A stretch of 64,000 nucleotides of DNA from Anaerocolumna sp. (GCA_029256725.1 JAQSXJ010000012.1:1-64000); one strand, 5' to 3'; positions 43,573 through 54,103 are shown, numbered from the stretch's first letter. Numbers and translations are program-made. The notes: generated from the letters alone by a model not told the origin.

Positions 43573-45447
43573 TTATTTACTTACTGAATCGCTTTCTGCA
43601 ACCGGTTCTCTATGAATATAGTTGCTTATTAAGTCTTGATTTAGAATCTCTTCCGAGGTCTTTTTGATGGTGATCGCCTTATTATAATCCGCTTCATAAG
43701 TAGATGCATCTACCGGCTCATCCGTACCGATCTTCCAAGCTCTGCTACCGTCAAATACGCCTTCTCTGGAAATCTCGAACATGGTATCGTTGTGTATGAA
43801 AGAACCCTCAAAAAGATATGCAGTAAAAGCAACAAATCCATCGATGGCATTACTTAAATCCTGCCCCAGAATATAAGGTTGGTTAAATTCCAGTCCCATA
43901 ATATTAGCAATCGTAGGAAGGAAATCAATCTGTCCGCCGGTAGTTGAGATTGTCTGTTTCACTCCGCTGCCCGGTACATGAATCATAAGAGGTACTCTTA
44001 GCATCTCATCATAATCATAGGCTCTTGCGAGATAGTTCTCCATCATTTCTTTGTTATTATCCATGTTCAAATTAAGCGCGTGATGATCTCCATAAAGTGC
44101 AATTACAGTGTTATCATACAATCCAGCATCCTTTAGTTCCTGTAAGAACTCTCCGAATGCTTCATCAAAATAACGTACAGTCTTTAGATAGGAGCCAAAT
44201 TTGGTATCTTTATCTTCTTCTTTTATCTGTAAGGTTACATCTTTATCTTCTATTACAAAAGGATGGTGGCTTGTTAAGGATATAATAAAGCTGAAAAAGG
44301 GTTTCTCTTCCTTAGACAGTATATCTGCAGCCTGACGGAACATAGACTTATCGGATATACCAAGACCGATAATATCACTCTGATCCAAATCCTCCATACT
44401 ATAGAAATTTTCAAAACCCTGTCCCGGGTAGGCTGCCTCACGATTCCAGAATTCACCTTTATAACCGTGAATAGCAAGTGTATCATACCCCTTATCCCTC
44501 AGTAACCAAGGAAGTCCGTTAAAGGTATTGTTCTGATACAGCGTATAGCATTCCCTGTCTATTACCGGATAAAGACTGTTTAAGGTAGAAAATTCTGCAT
44601 CCGCTGTATTACCTTTACCTATGTTCGTGTAATAACGGTCATAATATAAGGTATCCTGCTGCAAAAATGCATTCAGATTCGGCGTTATTACCTGTCCGTT
44701 GTACTGTGCGCCTATTACAAAGTTCTGTAAAGCTTCTACCTGTAGTACGATCAGGTTCTTTCCTTCTCCGATATTCTTATATTTGAGTCCGCTTACCTGA
44801 GGCGTAACTTCTTTTACTGTATCCAGTACCTGTTCCTCTGGTACTTCTTCCGTAACAATATTATCTGCAATTGCATTGTAAATATCATTGACATGGTTGG
44901 AAAAGAATTCTACGCTATTTACTTTATCAATGGTCTTACTGTCAAAAGGATTAACTACTAACAGTAAAAACAGACCTACAAAGCTGATTGCAAGATATTT
45001 AAGTTCTCTTTTATAACTCCAGCCGGTACGATTGCTGTCCAGCTTTAAGAGCTTTTTGAAATAATAATAAATAAAGGGTATATCAGCAAACAAAAGGAAA
45101 CTTGCAGGTATCAGTGTAGCTACAAAACTTTCCGGAACCGCTGCTACATTGGCAGCCTGCCACAATTGTTTAATGGATACCGTCTGATTATAATAGTTGT
45201 AATACATTGTGTCCGCGAACATTAAGAGGCTTAACAAGCTATATACAACTAAAAATATTATATTCTTCCTCTTTAACCTGCTTCGTATAAAGCTTAGGAA
45301 AATCAGACCCAACGCTGTTACACTGACCAATATAAAGATGATATCGGATACATCCACGTTAATTAGCTGGTAGTACACTACCAATTTAATTGCAAAGAAC
45401 AATAAAATCATATAGGGAGACTTGATAATCTCCTTAAATTTTTCCAC
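43573..45447 (-). CDS. LTA-synthase-family phosphoglycerol transferase
   Basis: 624 residues. Five TM helices in the first 185 residues, then an extracytoplasmic sulfatase-fold domain. The catalytic Thr lies in GKGNTADAEFSTLNS at about residue 280; metal ligands are in VLQVEALQNFV, the His-containing ALYGDHHALNL and FIISLTSHHPF. LtaS-like enzymes polymerise glycerol phosphate from phosphatidylglycerol onto a lipid anchor outside the cell. No glycolipid-synthase neighbours, so lipoteichoic acid versus other phosphoglycerol transfer is open. Confidence 0.92.
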   Translation of the reverse strand: MEKFKEIIKSPYMILLFFAIKLVVYYQLINVDVSDIIFILVSVTALGLIFLSFIRSRLKRKNIIFLVVYSLLSLLMFADTMYYNYYNQTVSIKQLWQAANVAAVPESFVATLIPASFLLFADIPFIYYYFKKLLKLDSNRTGWSYKRELKYLAISFVGLFLLLVVNPFDSKTIDKVNSVEFFSNHVNDIYNAIADNIVTEEVPEEQVLDTVKEVTPQVSGLKYKNIGEGKNLIVLQVEALQNFVIGAQYNGQVITPNLNAFLQQDTLYYDRYYTNIGKGNTADAEFSTLNSLYPVIDRECYTLYQNNTFNGLPWLLRDKGYDTLAIHGYKGEFWNREAAYPGQGFENFYSMEDLDQSDIIGLGISDKSMFRQAADILSKEEKPFFSFIISLTSHHPFVIEDKDVTLQIKEEDKDTKFGSYLKTVRYFDEAFGEFLQELKDAGLYDNTVIALYGDHHALNLNMDNNKEMMENYLARAYDYDEMLRVPLMIHVPGSGVKQTISTTGGQIDFLPTIANIMGLEFNQPYILGQDLSNAIDGFVAFTAYLFEGSFIHNDTMFEISREGVFDGSRAWKIGTDEPVDASTYEADYNKAITIKKTSEEILNQDLISNYIHREPVAESDSVSK

Positions 45448-45574
45448 TTACATCCTCTCCTTAACAACAACTTTACGAATAATTTAACTCATTTAACTCT
45501 AATTTATAATAGCTCATTGCCAAATTTTTATCAAGGAGTGAATTCTTAAGTTTATCTTAACGATTTCAAAAATT

Positions 45575-46321
45575 TTACTCCTTATGTTTAATGCTCTCTA
45601 AAGGCACTGGTATGTTTTCTGCGTGCTCCGGTCTTACATCACCTCTTTTAACAGGTGCTAAATAACCAGCGGCATTCACTAAGACCTTCTGTATATCCTT
45701 ATTATAGTAAGTAGGATATTCTTCATGACCCAGGCGGAAATAGAAGATCTTACCTCTTCCTCTGTTAAAACAACAACCGCTTCTGCATACTTCCCCGCCT
45801 TCGAACCAGCTGATAAAGACCAGTTCATCAGGGTTTGGTATTTCAAATTGTTCACCGTACATTTCTTCTTTGGGAAGCTCTATATACTCTCCTATGCCTT
45901 CTGTTATCGGATGTCCCGGTTCCACTACCCATAAACGTTCTTTCTCATCAGCAACTCTCCACTTTAAATTACAGGAGGTTCCCATTAAACGTCTAAAGAT
46001 CTTGGAATGATGACCTGAATGCAATACCACAAGACCCATACCGTTTAAAACTCTGTTCTGTACCTTTTCAACGATCTCATCACTTACTTCGTCGTGTGCC
46101 ATATGTCCCCACCAGAATAATACATCCGTACTATTAAGAACTTCATCTGTCAGCCCGTGAAACTCTTCATCCAGAGTTGCTGTACGTACTTCAAAGTTCT
46201 CCCCTTTAAAACAGTCAGCTAAAACCTTATGAATTCCTTCCGGATAAATATCTTTGATCTTTCCTTCCGTTTTCTCATGGCGGTATTCATTCCATATTGT
46301 TACACGTATCTTATCACTCAT
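45575..46321 (-). CDS. ThuA-like protein
   Basis: 248 residues from the ATG at 46321 (GGGTG six bases upstream); the longer frame to 46366 lacks an RBS. ThuA/trehalose-utilisation fold, a class-I-glutamine-amidotransferase-like domain: [63 protein letters not shown]. ThuA proteins are linked to trehalose or other disaccharide oxidation in Rhizobium and occur widely in plant-sugar users. Alone here, no oxidoreductase partner visible. Confidence 0.88.
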   Translation of the reverse strand: MSDKIRVTIWNEYRHEKTEGKIKDIYPEGIHKVLADCFKGENFEVRTATLDEEFHGLTDEVLNSTDVLFWWGHMAHDEVSDEIVEKVQNRVLNGMGLVVLHSGHHSKIFRRLMGTSCNLKWRVADEKERLWVVEPGHPITEGIGEYIELPKEEMYGEQFEIPNPDELVFISWFEGGEVCRSGCCFNRGRGKIFYFRLGHEEYPTYYNKDIQKVLVNAAGYLAPVKRGDVRPEHAENIPVPLESIKHKE

Positions 46322-46646
46322 GTTTACACCCATTGTATACCCCAGGCAGGCCTGTGATTCTGCCACTAATTATAATGTGCAAAAGAATTTATTGTGGCAG
46401 CCTTTCCTTTTGAATTTTCTTTTACACATAATCTTTACCGTTAACTTTTAATTCCTTTTGTAGTTCATTTCAAATTTATTTAGTACATTTAGTATTACCT
46501 TTATCCAAGAAATAACCATACTATTCCTTTACTTTCTTGTCAATCGGTTTTCCATAATTATTTACAAAATTAAAATGGATTGCAGCCTAACACGCAAAAC
46601 TGCCCTGCTTCCATCAACCGGACAGAGGCAGGGCAGTTAGTCCATA
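46322..46646. other. Intergenic region
   Basis: About 325 bases. Contains the presumed ThuA-gene promoter and the terminator of the SPFH/NfeD unit at 46598-46638. No ORF supported. Confidence 0.5.
46598..46638 (-). terminator. Rho-independent terminator of the nfeD-SPFH unit
   Basis: AACTGCCCTGC pairs perfectly with GCAGGGCAGTT around a 19-base loop, directly after the SPFH stop codon. Confidence 0.85.
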
Positions 46647-47570
46647 TTACTGTTTATCGGATACTACTTCCGTTATGGATTTTGCAAGACCTGCAATACC
46701 CTGGATTTCAGAAGGAATAATAATCTTAGTAGCCTTCCCGTCAGCTGCCTTTTGGAAAGCTTCAAGGCTCTTAATCTGAAGAACTGCCATGCTGGGATTC
46801 GCTTCGTTTAAGAAACGGATACCGTCAGCATTTGCTTTCTGAACGGTAAGAATAGCTTCAGCTTGACCCTCTGCTTCTCTTATAGTAGCTTCCTTCTGCG
46901 CTTCTGCATGAAGGATTGCTGATGCCTTATCTGCTTCCGCTTCCAGAATAGTTGACTGTTTCTTACCTTCTGCTACGAGAATCTGTGAAGTCTTCTCACC
47001 TTCTGCACGAAGGATAGCTTCTCTTCGCTCACGCTCTGCCTTCATCTGTTTCTCCATGGCATCCTGAATTGCTGCTGGAGGAATGATGTTCTTTAATTCT
47101 ACACGGTTTACCTTGATTCCCCAAGGATCTGTTGCAACATCTAAGGAAATTCTCATCTTAGTATTGATGATTTCTCTGGAAGTAAGAGTCTGATCCAGCT
47201 CCAGATCACCAATGATATTACGAAGTGTTGTTGCGGTCAGGTTCTCAATTGCAAGGATGGGACGTTCCACACCATAAGCAAACAGTTTAGGATCTGTAAT
47301 CTGGAAAAATACTACCGTATCAATCTTCATGGTTACGTTATCCTTGGTAATAACGGGCTGAGGAGCGAAATCTACAACCTGCTCCTTTAAAATAACTTTT
47401 TTGGCTACCTTATCAATGAAAGGTACCATAAAATGGATACCCACAGTCCAAGTTGCCTGATATCCGCCCAGTCGCTCAACTACATAGGAATGAGCCTGGG
47501 GAACAATACGTACACAAGACGCTACTATTAATAATAAAAGGACTAATAGAACAATTAATAAATATGGCAC
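46647..47570 (-). CDS. SPFH/band-7 membrane scaffold protein (QmcA/stomatin-like)
   Basis: 307 residues. N-terminal TM helix (about 1-20), then an SPFH domain (GGYQATWTVGIHFMVPFIDKV, DNVTMKIDTVVFFQITDP, RNIIGDLELDQTLTSRE), then an Ala/Glu-rich coiled coil (about 180-255, ILRAEGEKTSQILVAEG) and a C-terminal segment. These proteins oligomerise into membrane microdomains. Its start lies one base after the NfeD gene's stop, the classical SPFH/NfeD pairing. Confidence 0.95.
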   Translation of the reverse strand: MPYLLIVLLVLLLLIVASCVRIVPQAHSYVVERLGGYQATWTVGIHFMVPFIDKVAKKVILKEQVVDFAPQPVITKDNVTMKIDTVVFFQITDPKLFAYGVERPILAIENLTATTLRNIIGDLELDQTLTSREIINTKMRISLDVATDPWGIKVNRVELKNIIPPAAIQDAMEKQMKAERERREAILRAEGEKTSQILVAEGKKQSTILEAEADKASAILHAEAQKEATIREAEGQAEAILTVQKANADGIRFLNEANPSMAVLQIKSLEAFQKAADGKATKIIIPSEIQGIAGLAKSITEVVSDKQ

Positions 47571-47571
47571 T

Positions 47572-48009
47572 TTAAACTCCCTCTCTTTCTACCTCTACGA
47601 TTAGTTTCACACCGGAAACTTCTTTTACTATGACTTTTTCTCCTACTTGGATGATAGAATCATCGTTGGATCTAGCTGTCCATTCCAGTCCATTAAGCAG
47701 CACAACACCGGTGCTGTTAAAATTATCGATTTTCTCCAGGACTTTACCGGAACTTCCCTCCAAGGCCTCATAGTTGGTCTTTTCACGCTTATTATTGAAA
47801 TACTTCATTGCAATAGGTCTTGTAAAGTACAGTAAGACAAAAGATACTGCAATAAATACACCAACCTCTAAAATCAGATTATCTGTGAACAGGGATAGCA
47901 GGAAAGAAGCTAATGCACCTCCGGCAAACCATATGGATGCCAATCCCAATGTTATAATTTCGATAATCAGAAGTACTGTCAGAGCAACGAGCCAATAAAT
48001 TGAGTCCAC
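47572..48009 (-). CDS. NfeD-family membrane protein (short form)
   Basis: 145 residues. Three TM helices in the first 80 residues (including ISTLGLASIWFAGGALASFLL-type segment), then an OB-fold C-terminal domain (ALEGSSGKVLEKIDNFNSTG, GLEWTARSNDD, KVIVKEVSGVKLIVE). Short NfeD proteins accompany SPFH proteins and may help assemble them; the protease domain of long NfeD is absent. Directly upstream of its SPFH partner. Confidence 0.92.
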   Translation of the reverse strand: MDSIYWLVALTVLLIIEIITLGLASIWFAGGALASFLLSLFTDNLILEVGVFIAVSFVLLYFTRPIAMKYFNNKREKTNYEALEGSSGKVLEKIDNFNSTGVVLLNGLEWTARSNDDSIIQVGEKVIVKEVSGVKLIVEVEREGV

Positions 48010-48113
48010 GGAATATTACCCCCTTCCGTAAGTTTGATAATAACATTCTACTTCATAAATAAAGAAATAACAATATCTGTATGACATCTTTTAGTTTTCT
48101 AAAAGAAATCTAA

Positions 48114-48914
48114 TCAGCTTTTAATCTTTCCTTGTCTTTTCTGACGGTAGATCTCATACATAAGAATGGAAGCAGCCACTCCGGCATTTAAGGATTCTAC
48201 TTGTCCTTCCATGGGAATTATGATATTACAGGTTGAAAGTCCTGCTGCTTCTTCGCTGAGCCCTCTGGCTTCGTTTCCGATAAGGATAGCTGTCTTTTCT
48301 GTATAAGAAATCAGATCATATTCAACTGCCGCCTGCAAATGCGCAGCATATACGGAAATACCTGCAGCCTTTAATGTCCTCAAGGTTTCGAGAAAATCCT
48401 CTGCATATACAACTGGCATACGATAAATAGCACCCATTGTCGACCGGATTACCTTGGGATTATAGATATCGACTGATGCCTGGCTTAAGATAATTCCTGT
48501 AACTCCGGCTCCTTCCGCTGTCCTTATTATAGTACCAAGGTTTCCAGGATCGCGTATATCCTCCAAAAGCACCAGATTTACATCCTCTTTCCTGATAAGC
48601 TCTTCCATGGTATATTCCCGTTTTCTTACAATCGCTAATACCCCCTGGGGTGACAGCGTATCACTGGCAGCTTTCATTACCTGCTCTGTCACTATCTCAT
48701 AAGAAGAGCCGTTAAAGTAGTCCGGCTGCAGACTGATCTTTTCCTCATACAGTTCCTCGGATATATAGGCTTTCATAAGATGTCCTCCTGCTTTTGCTTC
48801 CTCAAACATCTTTATACCTTCTACAACAAAAGCCTTCTGCTCCTGGCGTTCCTTCGCCTTGGTTTGTAGCTGAATAAGATTTTTTATCTGTGGATTTGAT
48901 GTACTGCTTATCAT
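48114..48914 (-). CDS. TrmH/SpoU-family RNA 2'-O-methyltransferase
   Basis: 266 residues. N-terminal substrate-binding domain (STSNPQIKNLIQLQTKAKER), then the SPOUT knot: VLLEDIRDPGNLGTIIRTAEGAG (motif 1), ILIGNEARGLSEE (motif 2), IIPMEGQVESLNAGVAASILMYE (motif 3). Uses S-adenosylmethionine to methylate a ribose of rRNA or tRNA; target site not assignable. Usual length for the rRNA-type TrmH family (250-270). Confidence 0.93.
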   Translation of the reverse strand: MISSTSNPQIKNLIQLQTKAKERQEQKAFVVEGIKMFEEAKAGGHLMKAYISEELYEEKISLQPDYFNGSSYEIVTEQVMKAASDTLSPQGVLAIVRKREYTMEELIRKEDVNLVLLEDIRDPGNLGTIIRTAEGAGVTGIILSQASVDIYNPKVIRSTMGAIYRMPVVYAEDFLETLRTLKAAGISVYAAHLQAAVEYDLISYTEKTAILIGNEARGLSEEAAGLSTCNIIIPMEGQVESLNAGVAASILMYEIYRQKRQGKIKS

Positions 48915-49102
48915 AATTTCTCCTGTCTGCTCTGCTTCTTAAATTGTTAATCTGGTCTTCTCTGTTTACACATACAATCCAATGTAATGCTTATTTTTTG
49001 TATTACAGTTCTTTTTATTCTAACTTAACATTAACTATACTGCAAGAGTCAGTGTTCTTTTATTCTCTCTAATTTATTTTCTCTATTCTCTGAAATAACA
49101 GC

Positions 49103-49246
49103 TCACTTTCCGGAAGTTTCAGCCCGGCAGGTATCGGGATTATAACTATCCAATACATCCCCGGGAAGTAATCCTGCTATATGTCCGATATGGAGAGAAC
49201 CATTGGCGTAAGGCCAGGCTCCTCCGATTAATATTTTCTGTTTCAT
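49103..49246 (-). pseudogene. metG: 5' remnant of a methionyl-tRNA synthetase gene
   Basis: 47 codons in frame from an ATG with GAGG upstream, reading [20 protein letters not shown] then [15 protein letters not shown], after which the similarity ends and a TGA follows 12 codons later. This is the class-I N-terminus with the HIGH signature (residues 19-22) of the GGAWPYANG-type MetRS. The full enzyme is over 500 residues, so this is a truncated gene, with RBS retained. The remaining ten-plus codons ([12 protein letters not shown]) do not match the family. Confidence 0.75.
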
Positions 49247-49589
49247 ATTAAAACCTCACTTTTATTGAATTTGATTTGTCTCACGAAATATATAATATTT
49301 TTATTGCAACTAGTACGATTCTCATGTAATACTAGTAAAAATTCATAAAGAAAGTTACTCTCTAACTTGATATTCACACTTGTATTTCTGCAAACTTGTA
49401 TTCTCACAAACTTTTATAATGTGCTAGTATTTTTCCTTATGATAATAAAAAGACCCTCACCCCCGAAAAATTATTTTCGAGGACGAGAGCCCTAGTTAAG
49501 CTTCTTACTCTTCTTTTCATAACCTTTATTGATGTAAGATTTTAGGTTATTACAAATCAGTAAATTTCTGTTGCCAAATCAAAAATACA
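49247..49589. other. Intergenic region
   Basis: About 340 bases upstream of the MetRS remnant. Holds the terminator of the broken ABC permease at 49446-49492 and two ACTAGT palindromes near 49311 and 49330; no T-box core recognised. Confidence 0.5.
49446..49492 (-). terminator. Rho-independent terminator after the broken permease
   Basis: On the minus strand CTCGTCCTCGAAAA pairs with TTTTCGGGGGTGAG (several G-U pairs), followed by GGTCTTTTTA. Confidence 0.75.
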
Positions 49590-51966
49590 TTATCCCTGGT
49601 ATCTTATCCTCTCCACCAGCGAAACTTTTTTGAGATTTCTGCTTAACAGGTAGGATAATGTGATCTGCAATAATGCTATAGCAGCAATCATTAATCCCAT
49701 TTCTATCACCGGAAAATGATATTCATTTAATCCAAACCATGAATTTTCTTTTCCATAGCGAAATAACAAATAACCTGCTGGTGTACCAACCACCAGTGCT
49801 ATCAATACTGTTCCTGCTGTAAACAGCAAACCTTCCATTTGAAGCATCCGGTTAAGCTGACGATTTGTCATACCCACTGCCTGTAAGATACCCAGTTCCT
49901 GCCGCCTTGTTATAATGCGGGTAATGATGGTATTCGCCATATTTAAAAAGCCTATAAGACCCATAGCCGCCAGAAATGTATAGGCTATAAATTTCATCAT
50001 TCTGGTAGAAATCTGAGATATTTCTAACTGCTTTTCATAAGAAGTTAATGTAATATGATCCTTATTTTCTAAGAGTCTTACAAGTTCCTTCTCTACATAT
50101 TTAGTGTCCTCCTTAACGCAGTCAATCCAGAGGTAACCGTTTGGATTACCGGCAACAGACAGCTTTTCATAGGTATCCTCTGTAATCGCCCAATCTGTGT
50201 CCAGGTTCGCAAAAGAACCAGCAAGACGAAAGGAAACTCCTCCCCCCTTCTCACCAGAGGTTCCTGTGGTAATTCCCATTGAAATATCCTGCCCCAGATT
50301 GTATCCATATTCCTCCATGAAATTTGCCCAGCCATAATATATAAGGTTTTCTGATGAAGCCTTGTCATAGTTGAAATCACCTATGGTGCTGCTACGCTTA
50401 CTGAACTTTATAAAATCATCTTTGTTTAATACCATTACATCTACCAGGCTTTCTTCTTCGCTGTTTTCCTTTTCTTTATGAACAGCAAGAAGCTTTCTCA
50501 CCTTTACCTCCGTGACGCCAGGTATAGCTTTGATTCTTTCTATCAATTCATTATTAAGTGGATTATTTTTAAGGATATTATCCAGGTTATTCTCTGTATA
50601 TGCTTTGTCACTTAAAGAGTAATCCAGGCTGAGATAGAACTTACCATACTCCACCTCTATTCTGGCATTGTATTCATCATTTATATTTCCTGTGAATCCG
50701 GCAAATCCTACAAAGAGAACGCAGGATAGTCCCATTGTGCAAATAGTTGATATATTATTCTTAAGGCTGCCATTTAAACCTGCCAGAGTAATACCAACCA
50801 GGCTAATAGAGTTCCTTCCTCTTCGGAGAACTTTCTCTTTCCCCTTACGCTCCTGATAAACAATAGCTTCTATGGGGGAAAGAACTGAAACTGCCCTAAT
50901 GGGTTTTCTTAAGGCAAGCCAGACCGTTGCCAAAGCTAGCATTGCTACCAATAACAAAAGGGGAAAGGAAAATATTGAGACCTTTGTCATTTCCACGCCG
51001 TCCCTTACTGCATATCCCTGTTTCATCAGCATGTTAAAGGAAATGACAGACACCAAATAACCAATGCTTAATCCCAGGGGTACTCCAATGACTCCTAATA
51101 GCATACCTTCCCTGTTTACAATCTTTTTCAACTGTTTCCTGGTAGCTCCCAAAGCTTTGAGCTTACCATATTCATGAAGCTTCTGAACCAATCCAACCTG
51201 ATAAATATTATAGATTTCCTGGGTCCAAAGCAGATATGAGGAAATAGCTATTAGGCATAATATACTCTTCCTTTAATCCATATTCAGCCCCCAGTTCCTC
51301 CATTGCAGCCTTAGCTGTATCATAATTTAGTTTCATAGATTTATTCAGTGTAAAATACGCATGAAACTGTCTGTTTCCCTCAGCAGTTGTAGTTTCATAG
51401 AAATCTTGTGAAACAAAAGCAGTCATAGTGCTGTTATTGATATCTGTATTATTATCTTTCAGGAAACCGCTGATACGAAAGTTCTGTTTTTCATATTTAC
51501 TGTTTAGGTCCGGCCGGAAAGATACCTGAATAACCTCGCCTACCTTGGGTTCTATCATCCCAAGCTTTCGAAAGAATTCCGGCTTAGCTGTTATATCCGT
51601 TTTATTAAGCGGATAGGTTCCCTCTTCTAACTGCCGGTCCATATTGGTAAGGTTTCTCGCTGTTTCATCGGCAAAAAACAGAATTAGTTTATCCTTACTT
51701 TCAATTACCCCTGCATTTGACATCAATCCAATTTCGGTAAACTCGTTACGAAGCCTCATGTCTTCTGTTTGCTCATAGGACAGCCCTCTGAACACTCCAT
51801 AGTAACTTCCATATAAATCCACTGCATTTACACGATTGGATTTGACTATACCATAACCCCAGGTGATGATAACCGTAAGAAGAAGGGTCGTAAGGAATAC
51901 TGAAATTATAATTAGAATACTTCTGGTTTTATTTCTCCTGTCGTTGTTACAATCTGAGCGATTTCC
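49590..51966 (-). pseudogene. FtsX/MacB-type ABC permease, disrupted
   Basis: The coding frame is open from 51966 with a plausible TM1 (SILIIISVFLTTLLLTVIIT) but there is no ATG, GTG or TTG start before residue 40; its first codons overlap the ATPase 3' end in another frame. The first part runs to TAA at 51208 (ECD-like region with FRPDLNSKYEKQNFRISGF). The second part is in another frame, from about 51240: IYNIYQVGLVQKLHEYGKLK, GATRKQLKKIVNREG and, near the end, RRQELGILQAVGMTNRQLNR, the usual FtsX anchors. Between them the second TM helix is mostly missing. So the gene has lost its start and carries an internal deletion/frameshift; only the 533-residue C-terminal part could still be translated. 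Its ATPase partner is intact. Confidence 0.8.
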
Positions 51967-52574
51967 TCATCATGGGTTATCATAACCAGGGTCTGACCAT
52001 ATTTTACAGCAGACATTTTCAGCAAACCTATGACTTCCTCACCGGTTCTGGAGTCCAGATTCCCTGTAGGTTCATCTGCTAAAATGATTTCCGGTTTTGC
52101 TGCCAATGCCCTGGCTATAGCTACTCTCTGCTGCTGTCCTCCGGACAGGGTATTGGGCAGGTTATGGATCTTACTATCAATACCCAGTGTAGCTATAATA
52201 TCCATTATAAACTCTTTATCGAACTGTCTGTTGTCAAGTCCTATAGGCAATACGACATTTTCCCAAACGTTAACAGAGGAAATAAGATTATAAGCCTGAA
52301 AGACAAATCCAATCTTTCTTCTTCTAAAGACAGTAAGTTCCTCCTCTTTCAAACGAAAGATATCCTTACCGTTTATTAAAACTTCTCCGCTTGTGGGTGT
52401 GTCAAGTCCGCCAAGCATATGTAACAGGGTACTCTTACCTGAGCCTGACTTTCCTAATATAGTAACAAACTCTCCTTGCTTTATGGCAATAGATGCATTA
52501 TGAACTGCTTTTACTTCATTTTCTCCCTTGCCGTAGTACTTACATAAATTTTTGCTTTCCAAGACTGTATTCAT
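51912..52574 (-). CDS. LolD/MacB-type ABC ATPase
   Basis: 220 residues. Walker A GKSGSGKST, signature LSGGQQQRVA, Walker B IILADEPTGNLDS, H-loop VMITHDEE. The normal C-terminal ADRIIxIxDGKI segment is replaced by VTTTGEIKPEVF, exactly where the broken permease frame begins, so a deletion seems to have fused the end of this gene to the permease gene. The protein is likely still foldable but has no intact membrane partner. Sits behind an RR-HK pair that presumably controlled it. Confidence 0.9.
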   Translation of the reverse strand: MNTVLESKNLCKYYGKGENEVKAVHNASIAIKQGEFVTILGKSGSGKSTLLHMLGGLDTPTSGEVLINGKDIFRLKEEELTVFRRRKIGFVFQAYNLISSVNVWENVVLPIGLDNRQFDKEFIMDIIATLGIDSKIHNLPNTLSGGQQQRVAIARALAAKPEIILADEPTGNLDSRTGEEVIGLLKMSAVKYGQTLVMITHDEEIAQIVTTTGEIKPEVF

Positions 52575-52663
52575 TTATATAACCCCTTTCTTATTTTTGC
52601 TTTAAAGCATTACATATGAATTTACCTTAATCAGTACATCAAAACATATTAGATATTACCAGC

Positions 52664-52687
52664 AGTATCCTCACTGGCGAGGATACT
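52664..52687. promoter_or_regulatory. Palindrome upstream of the ATPase gene
   Basis: AGTATCCTC - actggc - GAGGATACT, perfect nine-base arms, about 90 bases before the ATPase start. Could be the binding site of the adjacent response regulator or a weak stem-loop. Confidence 0.4.
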
Positions 52688-52819
52688 AAACAAAATAGTT
52701 ATACAGTGAGCTTTTAGGTAACCTTACTGTCATGACTGATAAAGTGGAAACTCAAATCATTGACGATTCTATACTACATACTATAGCAGGCTTCCCTTTC
52801 CATTCAATTACAGAACACG

Positions 52820-52846
52820 AAAAAAGCCTTACAATTCTGTAAGACT
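52820..52846 (-). terminator. Terminator overlapping the end of the histidine-kinase gene
   Basis: On the minus strand AGTCTTAC pairs with GTAAGGCT (one U-G) followed by TTTTTT; the stem includes the kinase stop codon region at 52829. Confidence 0.75.
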
Positions 52847-54103
52847 TTCACTCATATAAGGTAATTGTATAATAAAACAGCTTCCTTTACTTCCGCTTCC
52901 TTTACCGGAAGTAACCGTTACAACTCCCCTTTGTCTGGTTATTATCTCCCTGGTCAGGTAAAGTCCTACCCCTGAACCCGTCTGACTCTTAACCTCACGG
53001 GAATTTCCACGGTAGAAGCGTTTAAATATCTCGTGATATTCTTCTTTTGGTATTCCTATTCCTTCATCGGAGATCTCTATTCGTAAGAAGGAGACCCGCT
53101 TTGCCATAGTTATGGTTATACAACTGCCTGCTTCACTATATTTTATCCCATTATCCAGAATATTTACCACAGCCTCACACATCCATCCTGCATCGTGGGG
53201 TATAATAAGGCTATGCAGTTCTTCTTCTGCCTCCATGGCAATTTCTATTCGTTTTTCTTCCGCCTTCTGGTACACACGATTAACTGCCTCCAGCAGAGTA
53301 TTAAAAATATTTGCTTCTGCAATCTTTATCTCAATCAAACCGGTTTCCAACCTGGAAATATTGATTAATGCTGCCAGAAGATTTTCTAGCCCTGCCAACA
53401 TGGCACCGGAGCGGTCTAAGAATTCCTGCCTCTCTTCTCTGCTGATATCTTCTCTCCTAAATATATCAAAACAGGCTTTCAATGCTGCTACCGGAGTTTT
53501 AAGCTGATGAGAGATATCTGTTACCAGGGTCTTTGTTTCATTTTTTTCCTGATCAATAAGCTCTTCCTGCATTTTAAAATAACTTCCCAGGGATTCCAGT
53601 TGGATAAAAATCCGCTTCATAGAAGCTTCTTTTTCACTAAGCGCTTCATAGTCTGTTATTCTATAAATTCCCTTACTGTAATCGGTAAGCAGTCCCTCAA
53701 GGTTGTTAAGCTCGCTCTGTACTAACTTTCGATTGCTTCTCCATAACCAGATTAATATTACAAGGATAATACTATAAAAGCCCAAAGAACAGGCGCTGAT
53801 TATTATCAGTTTGTCCTTTAGTTCCTGGCTGTAGACATTATCAATACCATAGAAGTATCCATACTCTTTCAGAATATCCTCGCCTATTCCTTCATTTATT
53901 TGCTTCTGTCCTTTTAGCAGTTCAGAGGCGAGCTTTAAAAAATCTGAACTTTGCGAGCTTTCTGCTGCGATGCTGCTGATTATCTGAATTTTGTCTCTGT
54001 AGTTCTGATATTCTACCCAGTATAATCCTGTATCTGCCATTAATACCAAAAAGAACAGTAACACTGCGACTATTATATATTTCTTCTGCATTCCTGATTC
54101 CAT
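52829..54103 (-). CDS. Sensor histidine kinase
   Basis: 424 residues; GGGAT upstream of the ATG at 54103, which lies inside the response-regulator gene (31-base overlap). TM1 about 9-28, extracytoplasmic loop of about 65 residues, TM2 about 100-121. HisKA His199 (DISHQLKTPVAALK), HATPase motifs NILDNGIKYSEAGS, ISDEGIGIP, GSGVGLYLTREI. Part of an RR-HK-ABC unit with a decayed permease. Confidence 0.92.
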   Translation of the reverse strand: MESGMQKKYIIVAVLLFFLVLMADTGLYWVEYQNYRDKIQIISSIAAESSQSSDFLKLASELLKGQKQINEGIGEDILKEYGYFYGIDNVYSQELKDKLIIISACSLGFYSIILVILIWLWRSNRKLVQSELNNLEGLLTDYSKGIYRITDYEALSEKEASMKRIFIQLESLGSYFKMQEELIDQEKNETKTLVTDISHQLKTPVAALKACFDIFRREDISREERQEFLDRSGAMLAGLENLLAALINISRLETGLIEIKIAEANIFNTLLEAVNRVYQKAEEKRIEIAMEAEEELHSLIIPHDAGWMCEAVVNILDNGIKYSEAGSCITITMAKRVSFLRIEISDEGIGIPKEEYHEIFKRFYRGNSREVKSQTGSGVGLYLTREIITRQRGVVTVTSGKGSGSKGSCFIIQLPYMSESLTEL

